A stretch of 11,589 nt of DNA from Urinicoccus sp. (GTDB lineage: Bacteria; Bacillota; Clostridia; Tissierellales; Peptoniphilaceae). Below, piece after piece: positions 6,823-11,589 of the stretch; positions within the stretch are counted from its first letter, which is position 1, and every line of letters begins with the position of its first letter. Position numbers and translations under genes: made by a program. The notes beneath the pieces were generated by a model. That model was not told the DNA's origin. It saw only the letters and a program-made list of their open reading frames with translations, and ran no database searches. The DNA is taken from NCBI GenBank assembly GCA_029983435.1, contig JASBZN010000025.1, positions 1 through 11,589 of the forward strand, read 5' to 3'.

Positions 6823-7396
6823 TTGCCTTTAAAATCTCCTTCATTTCTTCCAAAGAGGTGGAGTGGTCAATAATCTTTTCTGAAGGATGTAGGACCATGG
6901 CAGGCATGGTTTTTAAGTCGTGGTCTTTAAAGATGGAAAAAGAAGTCCAGAGTTTTTCCCTTAAAAAGTCGCCATCAAACAAGTCCTCCATGGCCTTGGG
7001 ATCCAAGCCCACACTCTCTGCAAGAGGTCCCAAAACTTCCATTTGACCAATATTTTTATTCTCCTCAAAATAAGCTCGATAAACAGCCAGGGCAAAGGGG
7101 AGGTAGGCCCCCATTTTATAGGCTGCTTGAGCCATTTGATGGGTGAGGTAGGTGTTGTAAAAGTGAGTTCTTTCTGTAAAGTGGACGTCTTGAAAAAGAG
7201 GTCCCTTTCCCAGTTCTTTCTGGGCCGCATTGACCTTTTGTTTCGTTTCTGGGTCCATTTCCAACCCCTCCATGGGAACCTCCGCCTTTAAAAACCGAGG
7301 AAGAGGTTCCAAGTCCAAATCTGGAATTTCCTTTAAGACCAGATGTTGCTTAAAACAAAAGGGACACATAAAGTCAAAAATTAACGATAATTTCAT
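6812..7396 (-). CDS. DsbA-family thiol oxidoreductase (FrnE-like, cytoplasmic)
   Basis: The protein has a thioredoxin fold with an inserted helical domain, like DsbA/FrnE proteins that make, break or rearrange disulfides. From the chosen start it is 194 residues. The active site CPFC is at Cys11-Cys14, directly after the first strand. The insertion runs roughly 40-155, and the cis-proline is Pro165 in KTMPAMVL. There is no signal peptide or lipobox, so it works in the cytoplasm. An ATG at 7417 would add seven residues (MKRERKL) but has its purine run directly against the start codon. The ATG at 7396 has AAAGG at a proper distance (6 bases), so I chose it. It is the first gene of the leftward operon and overlaps the YitT-family gene, which suggests coupled translation. 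Substrate unknown. Confidence 0.88.
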   Translation of the reverse strand: MKLSLIFDFMCPFCFKQHLVLKEIPDLDLEPLPRFLKAEVPMEGLEMDPETKQKVNAAQKELGKGPLFQDVHFTERTHFYNTYLTHQMAQAAYKMGAYLPFALAVYRAYFEENKNIGQMEVLGPLAESVGLDPKAMEDLFDGDFLREKLWTSFSIFKDHDLKTMPAMVLHPSEKIIDHSTSLEEMKEILKANDY

Positions 7397-7436
7397 AAGC
7401 TTCCTTTCTCTCTTCATTCCTTTTTAATACAGCCTT

Positions 7437-7445
7437 TGCTATAAT
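7437..7445 (+). promoter_or_regulatory. Rightward promoter of the nitroreductase operon (extended -10)
   Basis: TGCTATAAT holds a consensus -10 (TATAAT, 7440-7445) with the extended TG motif at 7437-7438. No good -35 is visible about 17 bases upstream. Transcription would start near 7452, giving a leader of about 53 bases to the ATG at 7505, with AAAGGA as ribosome site. Confidence 0.7.
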
Positions 7446-7448
7446 TAG

Positions 7449-7457
7449 AGTATAACA
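7449..7457 (-). promoter_or_regulatory. Leftward promoter of the dsbA-like operon (extended -10)
   Basis: The minus strand reads TGTTATACT from 7457 to 7449: -10 TATACT preceded by the extended TG motif, the same nonamer as in the CLC promoter. The -35 is weak. The start would be near 7442, with a leader of about 46 bases. The box lies only 3 bases from the rightward -10, so one polymerase should block the other. Confidence 0.6.
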
Positions 7458-7504
7458 GAAGAAGAAATAAAATAGAACTAAGATAAAATTAGAAAGGAAA
7501 CGAA

Positions 7505-8197
7505 ATGATTGAATCCACATTTCCTGTCCATACAGAAGGTCAGGGCCTAAAGCCAGACTTTATCGACCCCAACTTCTATCAAGGAAGAGAAATCCCCCTG
7601 CCGAAACCAGCTGAAAATTTGTACGAAAGAGACTTTACCCAGCTGAGCAAGAAAAGAAAGTCTGGCCGGGCCTATTCCAAAGTCACTATGACCCAGAAGC
7701 AACTGAGCCATATCCTCTATTACAGCTACCACCTGATGGAAGACACCCGGGTCCACCTTCCTGTCCCTACCGCTTGTAACGGACGGTCTCTTCGCCTTTA
7801 TCTCTGTATTTTAAATGTTTTGGACCTGGAGAAAGGCATCTACAAATACCATCCAAAAAACCACAGCCTTTTTTTAGTCCAGCGCTTTTCCGATGCAGAA
7901 GAAGACCTGCAAGCAATTTTTTTAAAGCAAAATTTTCTCTTAAAAGCTTCTTGCCTTTTGGCCCTGGGAGCCCACCTTCCCTCGGCATCCTATAAATACC
8001 CATCGGAAGCAGAGAAATTTATTCTTTTAGAAGCTGGCCATGTGGGCCAGCAAATTCAGTTGGCGGCAGAGTCTTTGAACCTGGCTTCCTGCCCCGTTGC
8101 CAAGTATGACCAAGCCCTAGCCGATGCTTTTTTCCAAGCGGAAGAAACCCCCATTACCTACGTTTTTTCTCTCGGAACCAGAGGCGGCCTTGGCTGA
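7505..8197 (+). CDS. SagB-type dehydrogenase / nitroreductase family protein
   Basis: This 230-residue protein is of the FMN-dependent nitroreductase fold, closest in pattern to SagB/ThcOx-type dehydrogenases. Evidence is the FMN-binding start RKSGRAYSKVTMTQKQLSHI (51-70), the RVHLPVPTACNGRSLRLYL segment (82-100) where SagB relatives have R..P..GG...LE.Y, GIYKYHP (111-117), and the strong core LLEAGHVGQQIQLAAESLNL (174-193). The usual PSGGARHP is here PTACNGRS, so the cofactor or substrate pocket departs from the common form. SagB proteins are best known for azoline oxidation in peptide maturation, but no cyclodehydratase, precursor peptide or transporter is seen, so a free-standing reductase or dehydrogenase is more likely. 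It is the first gene of the rightward operon, followed after 25 bases by a flavodoxin-domain gene that could serve as electron partner. Confidence 0.86.
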   Translation: MIESTFPVHTEGQGLKPDFIDPNFYQGREIPLPKPAENLYERDFTQLSKKRKSGRAYSKVTMTQKQLSHILYYSYHLMEDTRVHLPVPTACNGRSLRLYLCILNVLDLEKGIYKYHPKNHSLFLVQRFSDAEEDLQAIFLKQNFLLKASCLLALGAHLPSASYKYPSEAEKFILLEAGHVGQQIQLAAESLNLASCPVAKYDQALADAFFQAEETPITYVFSLGTRGGLG

Positions 8198-8222
8198 GAA
8201 AATGTTAAAGAAAGAGGTCAGT

Positions 8223-8768
8223 ATGGAGGAAGAAATAACAATCGTCTATAGCAGTAAATATGGATCTACTAAGGAATACGCCCAAGAGCTCCACAGACGA
8301 AGAGGGGGAAAACTCCTTCCCATTAAACACTTTAACGCCAAAAAAGTTGAGACCAATGTGGTGGTGTTTTTTGCTCCCATCTATGCCTTTGGGCTCTTAA
8401 ATTTAAGCGTTTTGGAACGATCGATAACCCGTTTGCGCAATAAAAAAGTGGCCGTCTTTTGCGTGGGAGCCAGCCCCTATAACCCCAAGGAATTTCGTCG
8501 GCTCTATAGAAAAAATTTTGACGGTCCCTTAAAGGACATTCCCGCCTTTTACGGTAGAGGCGCCTGGCAGTTGGAAAAAATGACCAACCGGGATAAATTG
8601 ATGCTGAAATTAGTCCAGCAAAAAATTAAAACCAAGACGAAATCCAAAATGGCCCCTTGGGAAGAAGAGTTTTTAAGCTTTTATAAAAAATCTTGGAACT
8701 GGGTTGATTTTTCCTATTTAGATCCCGTAGAAGAGTGGATGGATGCGAAAAGCCCCTTTGAGGAATAA
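8223..8768 (+). CDS. Flavodoxin-domain protein (Flavodoxin_5/HemG-like)
   Basis: The 181-residue protein begins with a flavodoxin fold. TIVYSSKYGSTKEYA (6-20) carries the FMN phosphate loop SSKYGST; VVVFFAPIYAFG (46-57) and VAVFCVGASPYNP (76-88) are the later loops that hold the flavin. The C-terminal part, with FYGRGAWQLEKMTNRDKLML (109-128) and a lysine-rich stretch ending in a VDF segment (161-163), matches the extended flavodoxin-domain family often named Flavodoxin_5 and related to HemG-type protoporphyrinogen oxidase. Haem synthesis genes are not seen here, so that function is not claimed. I chose ATG 8223 because GAGGT stands 5 bases before it; longer frames from 8124 or 8202 lack a ribosome site and would lie inside or against the preceding gene. 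The next gene starts 13 bases after its stop. Confidence 0.87.
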   Translation: MEEEITIVYSSKYGSTKEYAQELHRRRGGKLLPIKHFNAKKVETNVVVFFAPIYAFGLLNLSVLERSITRLRNKKVAVFCVGASPYNPKEFRRLYRKNFDGPLKDIPAFYGRGAWQLEKMTNRDKLMLKLVQQKIKTKTKSKMAPWEEEFLSFYKKSWNWVDFSYLDPVEEWMDAKSPFEE

Positions 8769-8781
8769 AAAGGAGAATACA

Positions 8782-10086
8782 ATGGATATAAACCATCGCC
8801 TGGAAAAACTAAAAAAACTAAGAGCCTGCATGCGGCAAGCTCGCCCTCAAATCTTACAAGCCCTAGAAAAAGACCTAGGCAAGTCCATGGAAGAAGCCTA
8901 CCTTTCAGAGTACTTAATGGCCATGGAAGAGTTGGACTATGCCATCCACAACCTTCCCAAGTGGACTCGGCCAAAGAAAAAGCCCACCCCCTACCACCAA
9001 TTTCCCTCTAAGGGAGAAATCCACTTTCGACCCTACGGCCGCGTAGCCATCGCCTCTCCTTGGAACTACCCCTTCCTCTTGGCCATGGCACCGACTATTG
9101 GCGCCCTGGGAGCTGGCAACCGAGTGGTTTTAAAAACATCCAGAAAAGCCCCAGCCACATCCCAGGTCATTCACGACCTCCTGGGCCAAGTTTATTCTTC
9201 CCAAGAAGTCTTGGTTTACGGAAAAGACATCCAAGACCGAGACCGCTTTCTAAACGAAGACATGGACTTTTTGTTCTTTACAGGATCCACAAAAGTCGGC
9301 CATAAAATGGCAAAACTAGCTGGAGAAAAGATGATTCCCTGTGTTTTGGAACTGGGAGGAAAAAGTCCCGTTATTATTACAGAGCCTAAAAATTTAAAAA
9401 TTGCCGCGCGAAGAATCCTTTGGGGCAAGACCTTAAACGCTGGCCAAACCTGCGTAGCCCCAGACTATTGCCTAGTGAAACGGGACCTCTTGGAACCCTT
9501 AAAAAGAGAAATGAACCAAGCCATCCAAGACTTCTATGGACCCTACCCCCTTGAGAGCCCCTACCTGGCCTCCATTGTAGACCAAGACCACTTTGACCGC
9601 CTGTTAAATTTAGCAAAAGAAGAAGGCATCTATAGAGAGGAAGATGCCTCTAGGGAAAATTTAAAATTCCGTCCCCAAGTTTTTGAAACCACCCCCCAAA
9701 GCCCCTTTATGCAAGAAGAAATCTTTGGGCCCTTTTTGCCTATGCTCCCAGTAGACTCCCTAGAAGATTGCCAAAAAATCATCCAAGACCACAAAAATCC
9801 CCTAGCCCTCTACCTCTTTAGCAAAGACCAAAAAGAAGTGGACTACGTTTTGGATGAAATTCCCTTTGGAGGAGGCGCCCTAAACGACACCCTCGTCCAC
9901 CTTTCCACCGTCACCCTGCCCTTTGGCGGCGTAGGGCAAAGCGGCATGGGGTCCTACCATGGAAAATATTCCTTCGACACCTTCAGCCGCAAGGTTTCCT
10001 TTTTGCGAAAATCAGAAGCCATGGACCCCTCCCTTCGCTACCCACCCTATAAGGGCTTCGACCCTAGAAAGTTCTTTAAAAAATGA
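8782..10086 (+). CDS. Aldehyde dehydrogenase (class 3-like, NAD(P)-dependent)
   Basis: The enzyme oxidises an aldehyde to a carboxylic acid using NAD(P). At 434 residues it is of the shorter class 3 type, like B. subtilis YwdH and fatty aldehyde dehydrogenases. All key residues are visible: Asn95 in SPWNYPF (oxyanion hole), TGSTKVG (167-173, nucleotide loop), general base Glu190 in ELGGKSP, catalytic Cys224 in NAGQTC, and Glu313 in EEIFGPF. PFGGVGQSGMG (380-390) is the usual C-terminal motif. There is no signal peptide, so it is cytoplasmic; the C-terminus has no obvious membrane helix. ATG 8782 is chosen because AAGGAG stands 6 bases before it; the longer frame from 8743 lacks a site and overlaps the flavodoxin gene. 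Coding-strand codons are rich in C at third positions. The last bases ATGA are shared with the glycosylase gene. Confidence 0.94.
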   Translation: MDINHRLEKLKKLRACMRQARPQILQALEKDLGKSMEEAYLSEYLMAMEELDYAIHNLPKWTRPKKKPTPYHQFPSKGEIHFRPYGRVAIASPWNYPFLLAMAPTIGALGAGNRVVLKTSRKAPATSQVIHDLLGQVYSSQEVLVYGKDIQDRDRFLNEDMDFLFFTGSTKVGHKMAKLAGEKMIPCVLELGGKSPVIITEPKNLKIAARRILWGKTLNAGQTCVAPDYCLVKRDLLEPLKREMNQAIQDFYGPYPLESPYLASIVDQDHFDRLLNLAKEEGIYREEDASRENLKFRPQVFETTPQSPFMQEEIFGPFLPMLPVDSLEDCQKIIQDHKNPLALYLFSKDQKEVDYVLDEIPFGGGALNDTLVHLSTVTLPFGGVGQSGMGSYHGKYSFDTFSRKVSFLRKSEAMDPSLRYPPYKGFDPRKFFKK

Positions 10087-10664
10087 AAAAAATCCCCATT
10101 AACTACTACCAAGGTCAGGCCCTAGACCTAGCCCCAGACCTTCTGGGAAAAATCCTCTGCCACCAAACAAAAGGCGGTCTTTTGATGGGTCGGATTGTCG
10201 AAACAGAAGCCTACCTACAAGACGACAAGGCCTGCCATGCCTATGGTGGTAAAAAAACAAAACGAAACGCCCCCCTCTTTTTACCAGGTGGCCACATCTA
10301 CACCTACTTTACCTACGGCATCCACACCCTCTTTAACATCGTGACAGGCCCTGAGGGAAACGCCCAAGCCGTTTTGATTCGGGCCCTAGAACCCATCCAG
10401 GGAGAAGAAACCTTTTATCAAAACCGATATCAAGTAAAGAAAGAAACCGCCAGCCCCTACCAGAGAAAAACCCGCTGGCACGGCCCCGCCCAACTCACCC
10501 CGGCCATGGAGATCACCCTGGAAGACAATAAAAAAACCCTAGACGGAGCCATTTACCTGTTGGATGACGGCTACCAAAAACCAGTAAAAGCCACCAAACG
10601 CATTGGCATCGACTATGCCCAAGAAGCTGTAGACTATCTCTACCGATTTATAGTAGATAAGTAA
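10083..10664 (+). CDS. aag: DNA-3-methyladenine glycosylase (AAG/MPG family)
   Basis: This base-excision repair enzyme removes alkylated or deaminated purines such as 3-methyladenine and hypoxanthine, leaving an abasic site. The 193-residue protein is complete. LAPDLLGKILCH (16-27) starts the fold. GRIVETEAY (36-44) holds Glu42, the position of catalytic Glu125 of human AAG, and Tyr44, like Tyr127 that stacks on the flipped base. His52 matches His136. Further matches are KRNAPLFLPGGHIYTYFTYG (60-79) and AVLIRALEP (96-104). The usual GPG(R/K)L is GPAQL here (134-138), a small departure. The ATG overlaps the aldehyde dehydrogenase stop as ATGA, so translation is likely coupled and no separate ribosome site is needed. 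Being tied to an aldehyde dehydrogenase suggests a shared answer to reactive electrophiles; this is inference. Confidence 0.93.
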   Translation: MKKIPINYYQGQALDLAPDLLGKILCHQTKGGLLMGRIVETEAYLQDDKACHAYGGKKTKRNAPLFLPGGHIYTYFTYGIHTLFNIVTGPEGNAQAVLIRALEPIQGEETFYQNRYQVKKETASPYQRKTRWHGPAQLTPAMEITLEDNKKTLDGAIYLLDDGYQKPVKATKRIGIDYAQEAVDYLYRFIVDK

Positions 10665-10672
10665 AGGGACAA

Positions 10673-10809
10673 GTAGGGGCGGCCCTTGAAGCCCTAGCCC
10701 GAAATCTTTGATTTTGTCGGCAGGTCTCATGCCAAGATTTCCTGTAAAAGCTTCGCTTGAACAGCTAGAAATCGACGGCTGTGCCGCCCAATAAAGCGCG
10801 AGAATAAAA
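10673..10809 (+). repeat. Palindromic repeat unit 1, interrupted
   Basis: The left half GTAGGGGCGGCCCT (10673-10686) and right half CTGTGCCGCCC (10779-10789) plus tail AATAAAGCGCGAGAATAAAA (10790-10809) match unit 4 almost exactly. They are separated by 92 bases (10687-10778) absent from the other copies. The insert carries its own hairpins. Confidence 0.8.
10731..10779 (+). other. Compact stem-loop inside the interrupted repeat
   Basis: Stacked helices pair GCC 10731-10733 with GGC 10777-10779, GATTTC 10736-10741 with GAAATC 10768-10773, CTGT 10742-10745 with ACAG 10761-10764, and AAGC 10748-10751 with GCTT 10755-10758 around a TTC loop. Small bulges and a 2x2 internal loop separate them. 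No T-run follows, so it is not a terminator. It may be part of an inserted element or a structured RNA; neither is shown. Confidence 0.5.
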
Positions 10810-10820
10810 AGATTGGTTTT

Positions 10821-10860
10821 GTAGGGGCGACCTTGTGTCGCCCGTTAAATAGAATGAATA
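10821..10860 (+). repeat. Palindromic repeat unit 2
   Basis: GTAGGGGCGACCTTGTGTCG followed by CCC and the tail GTTAAATAGAATGAATA. The outer bases GGGCGAC and GTCGCCC pair to make a hairpin. Core and tail match unit 5 with few changes, while the tail differs from units 1 and 4. Confidence 0.85.
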
Positions 10861-10879
10861 GATATAGGTTTTGCAAAAA

Positions 10880-10902
10880 GGGCTGGACAGGCCAGCCCCT
10901 AC
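10880..10902 (-). repeat. Palindromic repeat unit 3, inverted
   Basis: On the minus strand this reads GTAGGGGCTGGCCTGT then CCAGCCC, the same pattern as the other units in opposite orientation, with compensating changes in both arms that keep the hairpin (GGGCTGG pairs with CCAGCCC). Confidence 0.8.
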
Positions 10903-10920
10903 AGTAGGGTAATAAATTTT

Positions 10921-10965
10921 GTAGGGGCGGCCCTGTGCCGCCCAATAAAGCGCGAGAATAAAACG
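10921..10965 (+). repeat. Palindromic repeat unit 4
   Basis: GTAGGGGCGGCCCTGTG then CCGCCC, with tail AATAAAGCGCGAGAATAAAA identical to the tail of unit 1. It is the intact reference copy for the interrupted unit 1. GGGCGG pairs with CCGCCC. Confidence 0.88.
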
Positions 10966-10976
10966 ATATGAGTTTT

Positions 10977-11017
10977 ATAGGGGCGACCTTGTGTTGCCTG
11001 TTAAATGGAAAGAATAA
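10977..11017 (+). repeat. Palindromic repeat unit 5, decayed
   Basis: ATAGGGGCGACCTTGTGTTG then CCTGTTAAATGGAAAGAATA. It matches unit 2 in core and tail but has changes (GTG to ATA at the start, TCGCCC to TTGCCT) that weaken the hairpin, so this copy seems to be decaying. Confidence 0.8.
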
Positions 11018-11035
11018 AGAAGACAAGGGTTTTCA

Positions 11036-11083
11036 CCCCAGGGTATCTTTTAAGGGTCAAAAAGATATCCTGGGGATTTTTTT
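11036..11083 (+). terminator. Strong Rho-independent terminator
   Basis: A 16-bp stem with one G-U pair joins CCCCAGGGTATCTTTT (11036-11051) to AAAAGATATCCTGGGG (11060-11075) around an 8-base loop, followed by A and seven T (11077-11083). It probably ends the nitroreductase-to-glycosylase operon after the repeats, since nothing terminator-like is seen closer to the glycosylase stop. It also insulates the last gene. Confidence 0.9.
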
Positions 11084-11161
11084 GCCAGGTAAAAAAACCA
11101 AGGGATTCGTAAAAAAGATGTAAAGAGTAAGCGTTTAAAATGAAAAAAGTTCTAATAAATA

Positions 11162-11190
11162 TAGAAAACCCCTATAGATTATAGTATAAT
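11162..11190 (+). promoter_or_regulatory. Promoter of the signal-peptide protein gene
   Basis: A consensus -10 TATAAT (11185-11190) stands 17 bases after a partial -35, TAGAAA (11162-11167, 4/6 match). Transcription should begin near 11197. The leader of about 47 bases contains the tandem GATAGGATAGGATATGG and ends in the purine-rich ribosome site GGAGAGGAGA just before the ATG. Confidence 0.65.
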
Positions 11191-11243
11191 ACAGTTAGAG
11201 TCCTTGATAGGATAGGATATGGAGAAAAAAGGAGAGGAGAAAA

Positions 11244-11589
11244 ATGAAAAGGTTCATTACAAAACCTTGGCGAAGATTTCTAAGCTTAGCCCTGGCAATC
11301 ATTATGATGGTCACCATTTTGCCAGCAGGAATTTTTGCTCAAGATAAGGCTCAAGATAAGTTAGAATGGGCACCTGAAGAAAAGCGAGAAGCTGTAGCTG
11401 ATGCTGCACCACCAGAAGACACATCGACAAGTGCCGATGAAAAAAATGCAGTCCACGGCTTTGTAGGTGTCCTAGTTGGTGGCGATATAAACGCTAATCT
11501 AAAGGAAGAAACAGGCCAAAGATTCAAACCAATTGAAGGGGTAAAAGTTTACTTCCAATGGTATGAAAAAAAGGGAAATAGAACTTCAC
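11244..11589 (+). CDS. Secreted, probably surface-exposed protein, N-terminal part
   Basis: The gene runs off the right edge; 115 residues are visible. It begins with a classic signal peptide: basic start MKRFITKPWRRF, hydrophobic core LSLALAIIMMVTIL (13-26), and a likely cleavage after PAGIFA (27-32). A charged, proline- and acid-containing linker rich in Glu, Ala and Thr (33-65) follows. From about residue 68 HGFVGVLVGGDIN and then PIEGVKVYFQWYE (94-106) look like the opening strands of an Ig-like or Cna-B/regulatory beta-sandwich domain, as in large adhesins of Gram-positive anaerobes. That domain call is inference. Anchor signals (LPXTG, SLH) would be at the missing C-terminus. Its own promoter and the terminator upstream make it a separate transcription unit. 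Confidence 0.85.
   Translation, partial: MKRFITKPWRRFLSLALAIIMMVTILPAGIFAQDKAQDKLEWAPEEKREAVADAAPPEDTSTSADEKNAVHGFVGVLVGGDINANLKEETGQRFKPIEGVKVYFQWYEKKGNRTS

Larger units (their letters stand above)
10665..11243. other. Non-coding region with palindromic repeats
   Basis: No convincing gene lies in these 579 bases. They hold, in order, five repeat units (10673-10998) with a structured insert, a strong terminator (11036-11083), about 80 AT-rich bases with no recognised feature, and a promoter with its leader for the last gene. The minus-strand open frame across the repeats is an artefact of their low stop content. Confidence 0.8.

Noticed and set aside
7397..7417. Upstream ATG (7417) as the start of the DsbA-like gene
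   Set aside because: Its purine run abuts the start codon. The ATG at 7396 has AAAGG at proper spacing and begins directly at the first strand of the thioredoxin fold.
8124..8222. Longer start for the flavodoxin-domain gene within the nitroreductase gene
   Set aside because: The extra residues are out-of-frame nitroreductase codons with no ribosome site. ATG 8223 has GAGGT and begins right at the flavodoxin fold.
8714..8974. Minus-strand open frame opposite the flavodoxin/ALDH junction
   Set aside because: It is antisense to two well-supported genes, rich in Leu, Gly and Trp as expected of a shadow frame, with no ribosome site.
10673..11017. Repeat cluster as a CRISPR array
   Set aside because: Units are diverged, one is inverted, spacing is irregular, and the spacers are partly similar to each other; no cas genes are present.
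10727..11026. 99-codon minus-strand open frame across the repeats
   Set aside because: It is made of translated palindromic repeats, has no family resemblance and no convincing ribosome site.

Overview
The window looks like chromosome from a low-GC Gram-positive anaerobe of the Firmicutes. A Tissierellia/Peptoniphilaceae-type organism is my best guess, but this is inferred from protein style and gene content and is not proven. Supporting signs are strong AGGAGG-type ribosome sites, AT-rich spacers with TATAAT-like -10 boxes, a YitT-family protein, a NimA-like flavoprotein, a SagB-type nitroreductase, and a signal-peptide surface protein at the right edge. No tRNA, rRNA, CRISPR array, transposase or phage gene is visible.

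Region 1 (1-3580) is a polyphosphate locus. The 3' part of a PPK2-family polyphosphate:nucleotide phosphotransferase reads rightward into the window. It converges on a leftward ppx-ppk1 operon coding for exopolyphosphatase and polyphosphate kinase 1. The two convergent genes share a TTAA at their stop codons, and the PPK2 terminator hairpin lies inside the 3' end of ppk1. Together these genes could make polyphosphate from ATP, hydrolyse it, and use it to recharge nucleotides.

Region 2 (3581-5335) holds a divergent control region with an inverted repeat, a CLC H+/Cl- exchanger with a C-terminal RCK_C/TrkA_C-like domain, and a strong bidirectional terminator.

Region 3 (5336-10664) is two divergent operons that start from nearly superimposed promoters around 7437-7457. 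The leftward operon codes for a cytoplasmic DsbA-like thiol oxidoreductase, a YitT/DUF2179 membrane protein and a NimA-like FMN-binding split-barrel protein. The rightward operon codes for a SagB-type nitroreductase, a flavodoxin-domain protein, an aldehyde dehydrogenase and a 3-methyladenine DNA glycosylase. Most of these are redox, flavin or damage-repair proteins, so a shared stress or detoxification role is plausible but inferred.

Region 4 (10665-11243) is a non-coding stretch of 579 bases. It carries five copies of a GC-rich palindromic repeat, one of them inverted and one split by a 92-base structured insert. A strong terminator and a promoter follow. The promoter serves a gene with a clear signal peptide (from 11244) that runs off the window and probably codes for a surface protein.
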